A DNA stretch of 29,890 nt from a virus. The stretch covers positions 1-29,890 of the IMG/VR virus record IMGVR_UViG_3300025030_000338; one strand, given 5' to 3'. A program made the translations under genes and the position numbers. The notes below the pieces were generated by a model. The model saw only the letters and a list, made by a program, of their open reading frames with translations, made no database searches and was not told where the DNA came from. Position 1 is the stretch's first letter. Every line of letters starts with the position of its first letter. Below, piece after piece: positions 15,500 to 21,302 of the stretch.

Positions 15500-16130
15500 T
15501 CCGCAAGGTCAAATATAGGCCCTATAATTAAGTATAATTAGGTATAACTTCACCCCACAATAATATCACGTTTAGGCTCGACTTTTCGCAGTTAAGCCTG
15601 GTGGTTAAGCCTACCACTACAAAACCAGAATACATATAATATAGAAGATAATATCATGCTCAAACGTGTGGTTGGGTGGATCGTGATAGCGCTTTTTAGG
15701 TGATTCCAGTGGGTTATGGCGTTGTGTGGGATATCAATAGTATGTGCAAAACACCTTCGTGATAGTACTCCAGGGGTAGGTAAGTGCCAGAAAAACAAAG
15801 AAAAGTAGGGCTGTTTGGTGGTATGTAGTATTCTAGTAAGAAAAAGAACAGTACCACGATTGAAGAGCCAATATGTTCATATGGTAGTATATACATTCTT
15901 ATTGGCACAAAGCCACGCCGAAAAACAGTCGTAAGAACGTATTATACTCGATATGAACGTATTGGCTCTTTGTTGGTACCTCTGTTCTCGTTTTCAAACT
16001 AGAATACTATTTTATCTTCTCCTCTGCGCCGACCCGCCTCTATTGGGCATCCAACCCACTATCACGTTAGTTTTTTTCTATTTTGTGTGTTACTATTAAA
16101 GGGCTTTTACCACGGCTTTTCAAATTTGAC
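15500..16130. other. Divergent gene-free control region
   Basis: About 630 bp between the leftward promoter at 15467 and the rightward promoter at 16131, AT-rich and without a convincing ORF. It contains tandem TATAATTA-like strings (15521-15550), a GTGGT/ACCAC hairpin around TAAGCCT (15601-15617), and a large inverted repeat at 15826-16009 listed separately. This is the best place in the window for a replication origin or for operators controlling the two divergent early operons. Confidence 0.5.
15826..16009. repeat. Large imperfect inverted repeat, arms of about 80 bp
   Basis: The left arm starts at TAGTATTCTAGT (15826) and the right arm ends with its exact complement (15998-16009). Inside, GAACAG, GTACC, AAGAGCCAATA, GTTCATAT, AGTATA and TTCTTA recur in order on opposite strands, leaving a central unpaired part of about 30 bp. 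Candidate origin hairpin, regulatory cruciform or a MITE-like remnant. Confidence 0.75.
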
Positions 16131-16159
16131 TTGACACCTTCTGAAAACACCCTTATTCT
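16131..16159 (+). promoter_or_regulatory. Strong sigma70-type early promoter
   Basis: TTGACA (16131-16136), 17-nt spacer, TATTCT (16154-16159), about 30 bp before the first rightward gene. A second TTGAC lies directly upstream (TTTGACTTGACA), as in front of the scaffold gene. Confidence 0.8.
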
Positions 16160-16190
16160 ACCAAAAACACCACTTAAAAAGGAGTAAAAC

Positions 16191-17258
16191 ATGGCCTACC
16201 CAAAAAACGACGCTCTGCGTAAATTCATCATCGACTGTGCATCTGCATTTACGCCGCTCCGTACTATAGGAGACCCATCTGTGGCTAAGATGGTGGCCGC
16301 AGAACTGAAAAAAGAATTTCCTGCCCGATCTGACTCGTCGCTATATCAAATCACCTGTTACTATCTGAGGGGCGGCAACAAGAAAACTAAATCTGACTCC
16401 AGGCGCACATACACCGCCCGTGAGTTGGCTCACATTGATCTGATGTCGTCTAAGGACCGATCTGCATACGCCACCGCGTCTGGGAGAACACTACGGGCTG
16501 TAGACGCGGCTCTGAGCCGGTATAGAAAAGGTATGGATGATTACGCAAACTCAGCACCCTTTTCCGGATCTATGGCTCTTGCCGACATACAAAAACAAGG
16601 GTACATCAACTTCAGTAATACCTCTCACCTAAGTATTTATGGCTTTACCCGCGAGTCTGTGGCGGCTGCCAGGGCATTTCTTGCGCATCCTTACGGCATA
16701 TCACTAAGAGCACCTAACATCCTGTACCATACAGTAACTAAACGCCGTTACGCTATGAGTGGGTCAGAGCAGCAGATGCTTTTAACCGACCCGAAGAACT
16801 TTCTTCGTGAGCGCGCTGACGAGATAAAAGCTGGCTGGGTCTGCGCTAATGTAGATCCTGTAGCCGATGGCTCGTTTGACAGCGCCCTCGACGAGATGCC
16901 GTCAACAAAGGCATACGAGCGGCGTAAGATTGGTAAAACAGTACACTCCCTGGCGGAGAGACTCACTTCTGTTCTACAGACCCCTGGTTTGGTGGTGGCT
17001 AAAAATACAGTAGAGTACAGTAGCCTGGACACGCTGCGTGTGTGGGTGAACTGTGCTCTCGGTAATGCTGCGCTGGGGTTCAACCCATCAGACCCGTCTA
17101 CGTATATAGACGACACCAAACCGGCTTTGTGTGCCGAGGATAAACATCTACGCATGGTTAAGCCTCGCGTAGAGAGTGGCCCTCTAAACCCCGACAAACC
17201 TTTTAACCCGTCAGAAAAAGCCTTGGCGGCGGCGTTAAGGATTCTTAAAAAGAGATAA
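16191..17258 (+). CDS. 355-residue protein of unknown function, first rightward gene
   Basis: The ATG is preceded by AAGGAG at 7 nt, and the gene sits directly after a strong promoter, so it is probably expressed very early. The N-terminal 75 residues look helical, and a basic stretch GGNKKTKSDSRRTYTAREL (about 64-82) could bind nucleic acid. A segment with RTLRAVDAALSRYRKGM follows. The C-terminal third is mixed. No family or catalytic motif recognised. The stop codon lies in the first unit of a 16-bp A-rich tandem repeat. A role in host takeover or replication initiation is possible from position but unproven. Confidence 0.75.
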   Translation: MAYPKNDALRKFIIDCASAFTPLRTIGDPSVAKMVAAELKKEFPARSDSSLYQITCYYLRGGNKKTKSDSRRTYTARELAHIDLMSSKDRSAYATASGRTLRAVDAALSRYRKGMDDYANSAPFSGSMALADIQKQGYINFSNTSHLSIYGFTRESVAAARAFLAHPYGISLRAPNILYHTVTKRRYAMSGSEQQMLLTDPKNFLRERADEIKAGWVCANVDPVADGSFDSALDEMPSTKAYERRKIGKTVHSLAERLTSVLQTPGLVVAKNTVEYSSLDTLRVWVNCALGNAALGFNPSDPSTYIDDTKPALCAEDKHLRMVKPRVESGPLNPDKPFNPSEKALAAALRILKKR

Positions 17259-17310
17259 AAATAAAAAGAGATAAAAATAAAAAGAGATAAAAATAAAAAG
17301 AGATAAAAAT
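17247..17310. repeat. Four 16-bp A-rich tandem repeats
   Basis: Four perfect copies of AAAAAGAGATAAAAAT at 17247-17310. The first copy contains the stop codon of the preceding gene. Such iterated A-tract DNA can be bent and easily melted. Confidence 0.9.
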
Positions 17311-17384
17311 AAATATTGACATTCAACAATAAATCACTGTAAGGTTCTTTACAAAGACACACTAAAAATGAAAGGAGAAACAAA
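17311..17384 (+). promoter_or_regulatory. Possible promoter region before the DUF6948-like gene
   Basis: TTGACA at 17315-17320 and GTTCTTTACA at 17344-17353 both look like -35 elements, the second resembling the recurrent phage motif, but neither has a clear -10 at normal spacing. AAAGGAG precedes the ATG at 17385. Confidence 0.35.
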
Positions 17385-17723
17385 ATGAGTAAACCTGAAA
17401 CCATGATGATTGACAATGTAAAGTACGTACGTGATGACTCAGTCCAGCAAGTACCGCAACCGACTGGAGCCATTAAGATCGTCATCCTCCCACGCGGGTG
17501 GAACATGGTCGGCCACTTCTCTCAAGAGGGGTCGAAATGTAAGTTGGAGAAAGCCTCGGTTATACGCCGCTGGGGTACAACCCAAGGACTTGGTGAGCTA
17601 GCTTTAAAGGGGCCGCTGGCAGACACCATCCTTGACCCTTGCCCTCTGCCTGTGGAGTTCCACGAGTTGACCGTTATCGCCACCATGGGTTGTGTGGAGG
17701 GTGTATGGACATCCAGACTTTAA
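17385..17723 (+). CDS. DUF6948-like conserved phage protein
   Basis: A 112-residue protein. The sequence IKIVILPRGWNMVGHFSQEGS, followed by ASVIRRWGTTQGLGELALKG and VEFHELTVIATM, matches my recollection of a small phage family (DUF6948) with the RWGTTKGLGELA core. Biochemical role unknown. AAAGGAG lies 7 nt before the ATG. The last 19 nt overlap the start of the Gly-X repeat gene, suggesting coupling. Confidence 0.7.
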   Translation: MSKPETMMIDNVKYVRDDSVQQVPQPTGAIKIVILPRGWNMVGHFSQEGSKCKLEKASVIRRWGTTQGLGELALKGPLADTILDPCPLPVEFHELTVIATMGCVEGVWTSRL

Positions 17724-17944
17724 CCGAAGGTTTATGTCAGACCACGTACGGAAACGGCAACGGAAACGGCTATGGCTATGGCTATGGCTACGGCAACGGC
17801 AACGGCAACGGCTATGGCTACGGCAACGGCAACGGCGACGGTGATGGCGACGGCTATGGCAACGGCTATGGCAACGGCAACGGCGATGGCTACGGCGATG
17901 GCAACGGCGATGGCTACGGCGATGGCTACGGCTATGGCTTTTAA
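17705..17944 (+). CDS. Alternating Gly-X repeat protein, copy 1
   Basis: A 79-residue protein: a 15-residue head containing LTEGLCQTTYG, then a strict Gly-X alternation to the end in which X is only Asn, Asp or Tyr, closing with GYGF. The DNA is an array of GGCNAY hexamers. All frames are open through such an array, so the frame is fixed by the ATG with GGAGGG upstream and by the head shared with the second copy at 18420-18746. The stop is directly followed by the ribosome binding site of the next gene. A flexible or polyglycine-II-like structure, possibly metal-binding through DGDGD stretches, is conceivable. No family known to me. Confidence 0.7.
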   Translation: MDIQTLTEGLCQTTYGNGNGNGYGYGYGYGNGNGNGYGYGNGNGDGDGDGYGNGYGNGNGDGYGDGNGDGYGDGYGYGF

Positions 17945-17953
17945 GGAGATCTT

Positions 17954-18217
17954 ATGAACCAACCGGAATTAACCAAGAAACAACAGGACGCAGTAAAAAG
18001 GGTTGACCGATCACTCATGGACAACCAGCTCACCACCTACTCTGTAATGGAGAACCAACTTTACATGGCCCTGACAGCCGCCTTGGAGTCCGTTGAGATG
18101 GGTAAACAGATCGTGACCTGTTTGGACAGGGAAGAGGCGGAGAACAAGATCCTGCGTGAGCAGTTAGAGAAGGCTGACAAGATGATCGAGATGTTAAGGG
18201 GGGATGCACCCATATGA
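17954..18217 (+). CDS. Small coiled-coil protein
   Basis: An 87-residue protein. The C-terminal half (DREEAENKILREQLEKADKMIEMLRG) is a clear coiled coil. AAGGAG precedes the ATG, and the stop overlaps the next start (ATGA). Function unknown. Confidence 0.72.
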   Translation: MNQPELTKKQQDAVKRVDRSLMDNQLTTYSVMENQLYMALTAALESVEMGKQIVTCLDREEAENKILREQLEKADKMIEMLRGDAPI

Positions 18218-18387
18218 TCGGACCAAGCACTGTAACCGAGCAGAACTATCCGGAGTTTAAAAAGCTCTATAAGAAAGCGGCAGATAAAAAGCTGGAGTCC
18301 TTCATGTTTCAAAGCAGTGAAGTTTTGACCGGCTACGCAAAATATCTCTGCGAGTATGTAGAAACGCAGCGAGGGTGGAAGCCGTGA
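18214..18387 (+). CDS. Small conserved phage protein, unknown function
   Basis: A 57-residue ORF starting in an ATGA overlap, with GGGGGG upstream. The sequence YPEFKKLYKKAADKKLESFMFQSSEVLTGYAKYLCEYVE has the shape of a widespread small phage protein (FKxxYxxAxxxxxxxFxFxxxxxLTxYAKYLxEYL). Helical; role unknown. Confidence 0.7.
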   Translation: MIGPSTVTEQNYPEFKKLYKKAADKKLESFMFQSSEVLTGYAKYLCEYVETQRGWKP

Positions 18388-18419
18388 TTGTTTAGCTATT
18401 TTACAGGAGGGTACTATAC

Positions 18420-18746
18420 ATGAGTGATGAGGAGATGGAGCAGGTTGGGTGCAAATGTTACCGGCCAGGTGATCAAGGTTTTGAAGCGCTGGCTGCGCGG
18501 ATTACACCGCTGGAGTTAACCGAAGGTTTATGTCAGACCACGTACGGTAACGGCGACGGCAACGGCGACGGTGATGGCAACGGCAACGGAAACGGCTATG
18601 GCAACGGCAACGGCTATGGCTACGGCAACGGCAACGGCGATGGCTACGGCAACGGAAACGGCTACGGAAACGGCGACGGTGATGGCAACGGCTATGGCAA
18701 CGGCGATGGCTACGGCGATGGCGATGGCAACGGCTATGGCTTTTAA
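18420..18746 (+). CDS. Alternating Gly-X repeat protein, copy 2
   Basis: A 108-residue paralogue of the protein at 17705-17944. A distinct 30-residue N-terminus (MSDEEMEQVGCKCYRPGDQG...) is joined to the shared LTEGLCQTTYG head and an alternating Gly-(Asn/Asp/Tyr) array ending in GYGF. The DNA is conserved across the head and again across the stop and following GGAGATCTTA, so a block was duplicated. AGGAGG lies 9 nt before the ATG. The array is richer in Asp than copy 1. Function unknown. Confidence 0.7.
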   Translation: MSDEEMEQVGCKCYRPGDQGFEALAARITPLELTEGLCQTTYGNGDGNGDGDGNGNGNGYGNGNGYGYGNGNGDGYGNGNGYGNGDGDGNGYGNGDGYGDGDGNGYGF

Positions 18747-18755
18747 GGAGATCTT

Positions 18756-19102
18756 ACGAGCCGACCAAAACTTGCCAAAGAGCTAACTACTTCCGAAAGC
18801 TGGCCGCAGGGCTGGAGTACACGGATACAGCAAAACATCTTTGGCACAGGATTTATATCAAAACATTTACATCAGCAAGCACAGCCCCCGTATTATCGAG
18901 GCTTTGGGCGGAAGACACAAGCCTGATACATACCGACATCACCACTTACGTACAGACGGGAGTTTGGACAGGATTTAATCAGGAGTTTTTACCGACTGTT
19001 GCACTGTCTACACAGATAACATTAGCTGCTGGACAGTCTATGCTCGCGGTCTGTATTTCTGGCGGACCTATGACGGATGTTGAGCTGAGGTTGCACACGT
19101 AA
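18756..19102 (+). pseudogene. Probable broken gene: long frame without a usable start codon
   Basis: At the place where copy 1 has the ATG of the coiled-coil gene, this copy has ACG after the same GGAGATCTT ribosome binding site. The frame from ACG stops after 56 codons, but another frame (18758-19102, 115 codons) is open and coherent (KLAAGLEYTDTAKHLWHRIYIKTFT..., ending TDVELRLHT) with no upstream start. Joining the first 10 or so codons of the ACG frame to the second frame near 18785 gives a plausible original protein. I infer a start-codon loss plus frameshift. The beta-rich C-terminus resembles small phage structural domains, but no family is recognised. Its TAA lies in an attC-like half site. 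Confidence 0.5.
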
Positions 19103-19116
19103 CGCTTGAGCGTTAC
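19099..19116 (+). other. Half attC-like signature at the end of the broken gene
   Basis: Contains TAACGCTTGAG, the same opening as integron attC sites of the aadA type, with the stop codon in the TAAC box. Here GTAACGC/GCGTTAC also forms a 7-bp hairpin with a TTGA loop. No matching 3' GTTA box follows, so it looks like a truncated site or a simple hairpin. Confidence 0.4.
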
Positions 19117-19160
19117 CAGCCGGTACTACGCCTGGCCATCTTATTCAGAAGGAACGAAGC

Positions 19161-19388
19161 ATGAAATTCTACGAGTGGAGCATGTCAGATGACTATAAAG
19201 CACAGAAGTACCGCCAGCGTCTCAGGATGGCGGGGATCGAAGAAGAAAAGGAAGAATTGAGCAGTGAAGAAATCGCAGCATCGCACGCATGGGAAGCCGG
19301 GATTGAAGAGGGCAAGCGCCAAGCTGCGCAAACTCTTTCCGAGTTGGTAACACGCGGGATGCCGAGGGTAGATTTACCATTCAGATAA
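19161..19388 (+). CDS. Small acidic helical protein ending in an attC-like site
   Basis: A 75-residue protein, rich in Glu, Lys and Ala and probably helical (AGIEEEKEELSSEEIAASHAWEAGIEEGKRQAAQ). AAGGAA precedes the ATG. Its TAA stop lies in the 5' outer box of the attC-like element at 19383-19440, as is typical of integron cassette genes. No known family. Confidence 0.65.
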   Translation: MKFYEWSMSDDYKAQKYRQRLRMAGIEEEKEELSSEEIAASHAWEAGIEEGKRQAAQTLSELVTRGMPRVDLPFR

Positions 19389-19440
19389 CGGCTTGAGTAC
19401 AGCGGCGGGCCTTATCGCCCGCTGCTACGATTTGTTATGA
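19383..19440 (+). other. attC: attC-like recombination site, 58 bp
   Basis: Outer boxes AGATAAC (19383-19389) and GTTATGA (19434-19440) pair over ATAAC/GTTAT. Unpaired spacers follow (GGCTTGA on the 5' side, GATTT on the 3' side). Inner boxes GTA/TAC come next, then an extrahelical C at 19425, CA/TG, a 3-nt bulge and GCGGGC/GCCCGC around the loop CTTATC. This order (outer box, spacer, inner box with one extra base on the 3' arm, stem, variable loop) is that of integron attC sites. The stop codon of the preceding ORF lies in the 5' box. Confidence 0.72.
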
Positions 19441-19471
19441 TCCGATTGCCACCGTCCCCGGCATAAATAAA

Positions 19472-19523
19472 AATGCACAATGTGCATTATTTTTATTGAC
19501 ACCAGATACACAACGTGTATAAT
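19472..19523 (+). promoter_or_regulatory. Sigma70 promoter with two palindromic operators
   Basis: The promoter is TTGACA (19496-19501), a 16-nt spacer and a perfect TATAAT (19518-19523). Operator 1, AATGCACAATGTGCATT (19472-19488), is a perfect 8-bp inverted repeat just upstream of the -35. Operator 2, ATACACAACGTGTAT (19506-19520), lies between -35 and -10 and shares the pattern ATRCACAAYGTGYAT. Their centres are 33 bp apart, about three helical turns. A repressor bound there would block RNA polymerase; the helix-turn-helix protein encoded downstream is the obvious candidate. Confidence 0.85.
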
Positions 19524-19562
19524 GTAACTCAGATGGACAATAAATCTGAGGAGGAAAACAAA

Positions 19563-19943
19563 ATGAAAACTTACAACCCTACCCGCTACAACGAACTGGA
19601 CCAGAGAGCAATGAAGGATTTTACGGTTTACAACATGCTGCGTTGCACCGGCGATTTGAGCCCCGAGGAAATCGCAGAATACAACGAGCTGACTACGCAG
19701 AACGCTATTATTGGTCGGCTGGCAAAGAACATTTATGAGCAGGCTATAAACCTCGACTTGGAAAACGTCAAGAAGGTCCTTCGCAAACTCCGGGGAAGTG
19801 AAACGATGGTAGTGACCAAGGCAATCATGGCCGAAGTCTACGAGCTTGACGATGTAGAGCCTTTCCGTGTGCCGACATCCTGCCAACAAGAACTCGCCGA
19901 AAAGATTGCTGCTTGGTTTGCTCAGGGCGGTCACGAGCTGTGA
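19563..19943 (+). CDS. First gene of an autoregulated two-gene unit, unknown function
   Basis: A 126-residue mostly helical protein with GAGGAGG before the ATG, directly downstream of the promoter-operator. Its stop overlaps the GTG of the helix-turn-helix gene. A middle stretch, DLSPEEIAEYNELTTQNAIIGRLAKNIYEQ, looks like helix-turn-helix packing. The pairing with a downstream XRE regulator and two operators recalls toxin-antitoxin or phage switch modules, but no toxin fold is recognisable, so I leave the function open. Confidence 0.7.
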   Translation: MKTYNPTRYNELDQRAMKDFTVYNMLRCTGDLSPEEIAEYNELTTQNAIIGRLAKNIYEQAINLDLENVKKVLRKLRGSETMVVTKAIMAEVYELDDVEPFRVPTSCQQELAEKIAAWFAQGGHEL

Positions 19944-20131
19944 GCACTGCCAAGGAACTCAGAGAGGCCCGCGAAGCTGCGGGCCTCAGCATGAAGCAAG
20001 CGGCGGAGAACTCCGGCACACCATACCGAACTTGGCAGAGCTGGGAAACCGAAGGTCGCGACGGTCGCAGACCTCCGGGGATTGCTTTTTCCTGGCTGGC
20101 CCTGTGGGTGAAGCAACATCAAGGATCATAA
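19940..20131 (+). CDS. XRE/Cro-CI-type helix-turn-helix regulator
   Basis: A 63-residue protein starting at the GTG that overlaps the upstream stop (GTGA). AKELREAREAAGLSMKQAAENSGTPYRTWQSWETEG is a classic XRE fold: the first helix, a GLS turn, the AA-containing recognition region and the TWQxWE segment (residues about 4-38). A WLALW stretch near the C-terminus may form a dimer contact. It probably represses its own promoter at the two palindromes upstream. The TAA stop lies in the 5' box of an attC-like site, so regulator, partner gene and promoter form one cassette-like unit. Confidence 0.85.
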   Translation: MSTAKELREAREAAGLSMKQAAENSGTPYRTWQSWETEGRDGRRPPGIAFSWLALWVKQHQGS

Positions 20132-20184
20132 CGAGTTGAGGCACACCAGACGGCCTTATGGTCTGGTGCTGCCGATGGTTAGCC
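20126..20184 (+). other. attC: attC-like recombination site, 59 bp
   Basis: Outer boxes TCATAAC (20126-20132) and GTTAGCC (20178-20184) pair over TAAC/GTTA. Spacers GAGTTGA and GATG are unpaired. Inner boxes GGCA (20140-20143) and TGCC (20170-20173) pair, with one extrahelical C at 20169. The stem CACCAGAC/GTCTGGTG is perfect, with the 9-nt loop GGCCTTATG. This is the cleanest of the set. It follows the stop codon of the XRE gene, and the next gene's ribosome binding site starts 6 nt after the 3' box. Bases 20127-20179 recur identically at 21247-21299. Confidence 0.78.
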
Positions 20185-20201
20185 AGATTCAGGAGGATAG
20201 T

Positions 20202-20468
20202 ATGGGCGACATGGGTGATTTTTGGAAAGATGTCAAACCGGAAATGCAAGCCAGAAGCAAAGACAAACGTGCCAACAATCGGGAACAACCCGCGCAATAC
20301 CTAACAAATGTAGGCATTCCTTTCACTTCCAATAACCACGGCGCACACCTGATAGTCGAGGGCAAAGACTGTTTCATTGATTTCTGGCCGGGAACTGGCA
20401 AATGGATCAGCCGCAACAAAGAATCCGGTTTCGGAGTGCGGAACCTAGTTAATTTTATTACTGGCTAA
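20202..20468 (+). CDS. Small conserved phage-type protein
   Basis: An 88-residue protein with AGGAGG 5 nt before the ATG. The second half (YLTNVGIPFTSNNHGAHLIVEGKDCFIDFWPGTGKWISRNKESGFGVRNLVNFI) matches a small phage family with the core GIxFxSxNxGAHLIV...DFWPGTGxW; function unknown. The stop lies in the attC-like element at 20463-20522, so this gene occupies a complete one-gene cassette between two such sites. Confidence 0.75.
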   Translation: MGDMGDFWKDVKPEMQARSKDKRANNREQPAQYLTNVGIPFTSNNHGAHLIVEGKDCFIDFWPGTGKWISRNKESGFGVRNLVNFITG

Positions 20469-20522
20469 CGACTAAGCGCACCGGCAAGCGGAGCGCAGAC
20501 CGTGTGCCGCGACTGGTTATGT
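20463..20522 (+). other. attC: attC-like recombination site, 60 bp
   Basis: Outer boxes GGCTAAC (20463-20469) and GTTATGT (20516-20522). Spacers GACTAA and GACTG do not pair. Inner boxes GCG/CGC (20476-20478, 20508-20510) are followed by CAC/GTG and CGG/CCG, with two extrahelical bases on the 3' arm (C at 20507 and T at 20503). Two such bases on one arm also occur in the aadA-type attC as I remember it. The loop contains a GCGGAGCG motif. Confidence 0.7.
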
Positions 20523-20578
20523 GGCCGGAAGTGGCATACAAATTTATTTTCACTCGCCGCATTATTTCTCTTGCACAA

Positions 20579-20592
20579 CATAACTAGTTATG
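20579..20592. promoter_or_regulatory. Perfect 14-bp palindrome CATAACTAGTTATG
   Basis: A perfect inverted repeat 40 bp before the next gene. It could be an operator, or a collapsed attC-like site, since it consists of the two outer boxes (ACATAAC and GTTATGA) separated by only TA. Confidence 0.5.
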
Positions 20593-20631
20593 ATAAATAT
20601 TGACTATCAAATCAATTCGGAGGTAGTCGCC

Positions 20632-20883
20632 ATGTGCCACACAGAACCATTCCACATTTTTAAAGCCAACATCTTTGAACTGGTGAAAAAGAATGTCCCA
20701 TCCGTGACTATGACATGGCTGGAAAAGCATAGCAGCCGGATAGTTTTATACTGGAATTGTGGCGAGGGTTCCGCCACTGCTGCCGAAACTATCACGGCAT
20801 TCGCTGCCGCTGAATTCAGCAAAACATATTGTGGTAAAGAAAAATCACCTATGGCGATGGCTATAGCAATTCACCATTTTTAA
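20632..20883 (+). CDS. Small protein of unknown function
   Basis: An 83-residue protein. The ATG at 20632 is preferred to 20590 because GGAGG lies 8 nt upstream; the longer start falls in the palindrome. The sequence is mixed alpha/beta with a TAAETITAFAAAEFSKTY helix and three Cys. Not recognised. First of three short genes between two attC-like sites. Confidence 0.62.
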   Translation: MCHTEPFHIFKANIFELVKKNVPSVTMTWLEKHSSRIVLYWNCGEGSATAAETITAFAAAEFSKTYCGKEKSPMAMAIAIHHF

Positions 20884-20895
20884 GGGGGATGAACA

Positions 20896-21039
20896 ATGAG
20901 AGAACACGAGGCGCATGAATACCGCGAACGGATCAAGAAACTCGAAGAGGAAAAGAAATCGTTGGCGACTGAAAACAAGGGACTCCGTAAGGAACTGAAC
21001 AAGGCGATGGACAAGCTGGAAGACTTGGAGGGTATCTGA
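20896..21039 (+). CDS. Short coiled-coil protein
   Basis: A 47-residue ORF that is almost all charged heptads (REHEAHEYRERIKKLEEEKK...KLEDLEG). GGGGG lies upstream and the next ATG follows the stop after 2 nt. Likely a small oligomeric helix; role unknown. Confidence 0.6.
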   Translation: MREHEAHEYRERIKKLEEEKKSLATENKGLRKELNKAMDKLEDLEGI

Positions 21040-21041
21040 AA

Positions 21042-21251
21042 ATGTATATCATCAATGGTAAATATTGGGCTTCATCTCTGCCGGATTTGGGGCCAAAAGA
21101 CTTGTATATTGACGTTACTTACTTGATCGGAACTTTGACTCCTGAAATGTTGGTAAAGCTCCGCGCTGCGATTAACGGCAAACTGAGCAAGCGCAAAATA
21201 ACACCGGAACAACAGGCAAAAATGCAGGCCGCAAGGCAAAAGGTCACATAA
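21042..21251 (+). CDS. Small protein ending in an attC-like site
   Basis: A 69-residue protein. The ATG follows GGAGG (located in the end of the previous gene) by 10 nt. The C-terminus is helical and basic (LSKRKITPEQQAKMQAARQKV). The TAA stop lies in the 5' box of the attC-like element at 21246. No family known. Confidence 0.62.
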   Translation: MYIINGKYWASSLPDLGPKDLYIDVTYLIGTLTPEMLVKLRAAINGKLSKRKITPEQQAKMQAARQKVT

Positions 21252-21302
21252 CGAGTTGAGGCACACCAGACGGCCTTATGGTCTGGTGCTGCCGATGGTG
21301 CC
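21246..21302 (+). other. attC-like site, second copy, damaged 3' box
   Basis: Bases 21247-21299 are identical to 20127-20179, including inner boxes, extrahelical C, stem and loop, but the 3' outer box reads GGTGCC instead of GGTTAGCC. A 2-bp loss removes the GTTA core that would be cut and joined. It directly precedes an ATG. Probably a decayed or inactive site. Confidence 0.7.

Noticed and set aside
17732-17962. Leftward ORF of alternating Ala-Val/Ile and rightward Ala-Thr-Met ORFs over the Gly-X arrays
   Set aside because: The hexamer array has no stop in any frame, so all frames are open. Only the Gly-X frame has matching heads, ribosome binding sites and stops in both copies.
17750-18742. 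Gly-X arrays as a diversity-generating retroelement target
   Set aside because: AAC codons are frequent, but no reverse transcriptase, template repeat or IMH-like element is visible, and tandem expansion explains the pattern.
17705-18746. Gly-X proteins as RTX-type calcium-binding repeats
   Set aside because: The period is two residues, not the GGxGxDxUx nonapeptide, and there is no secretion context.
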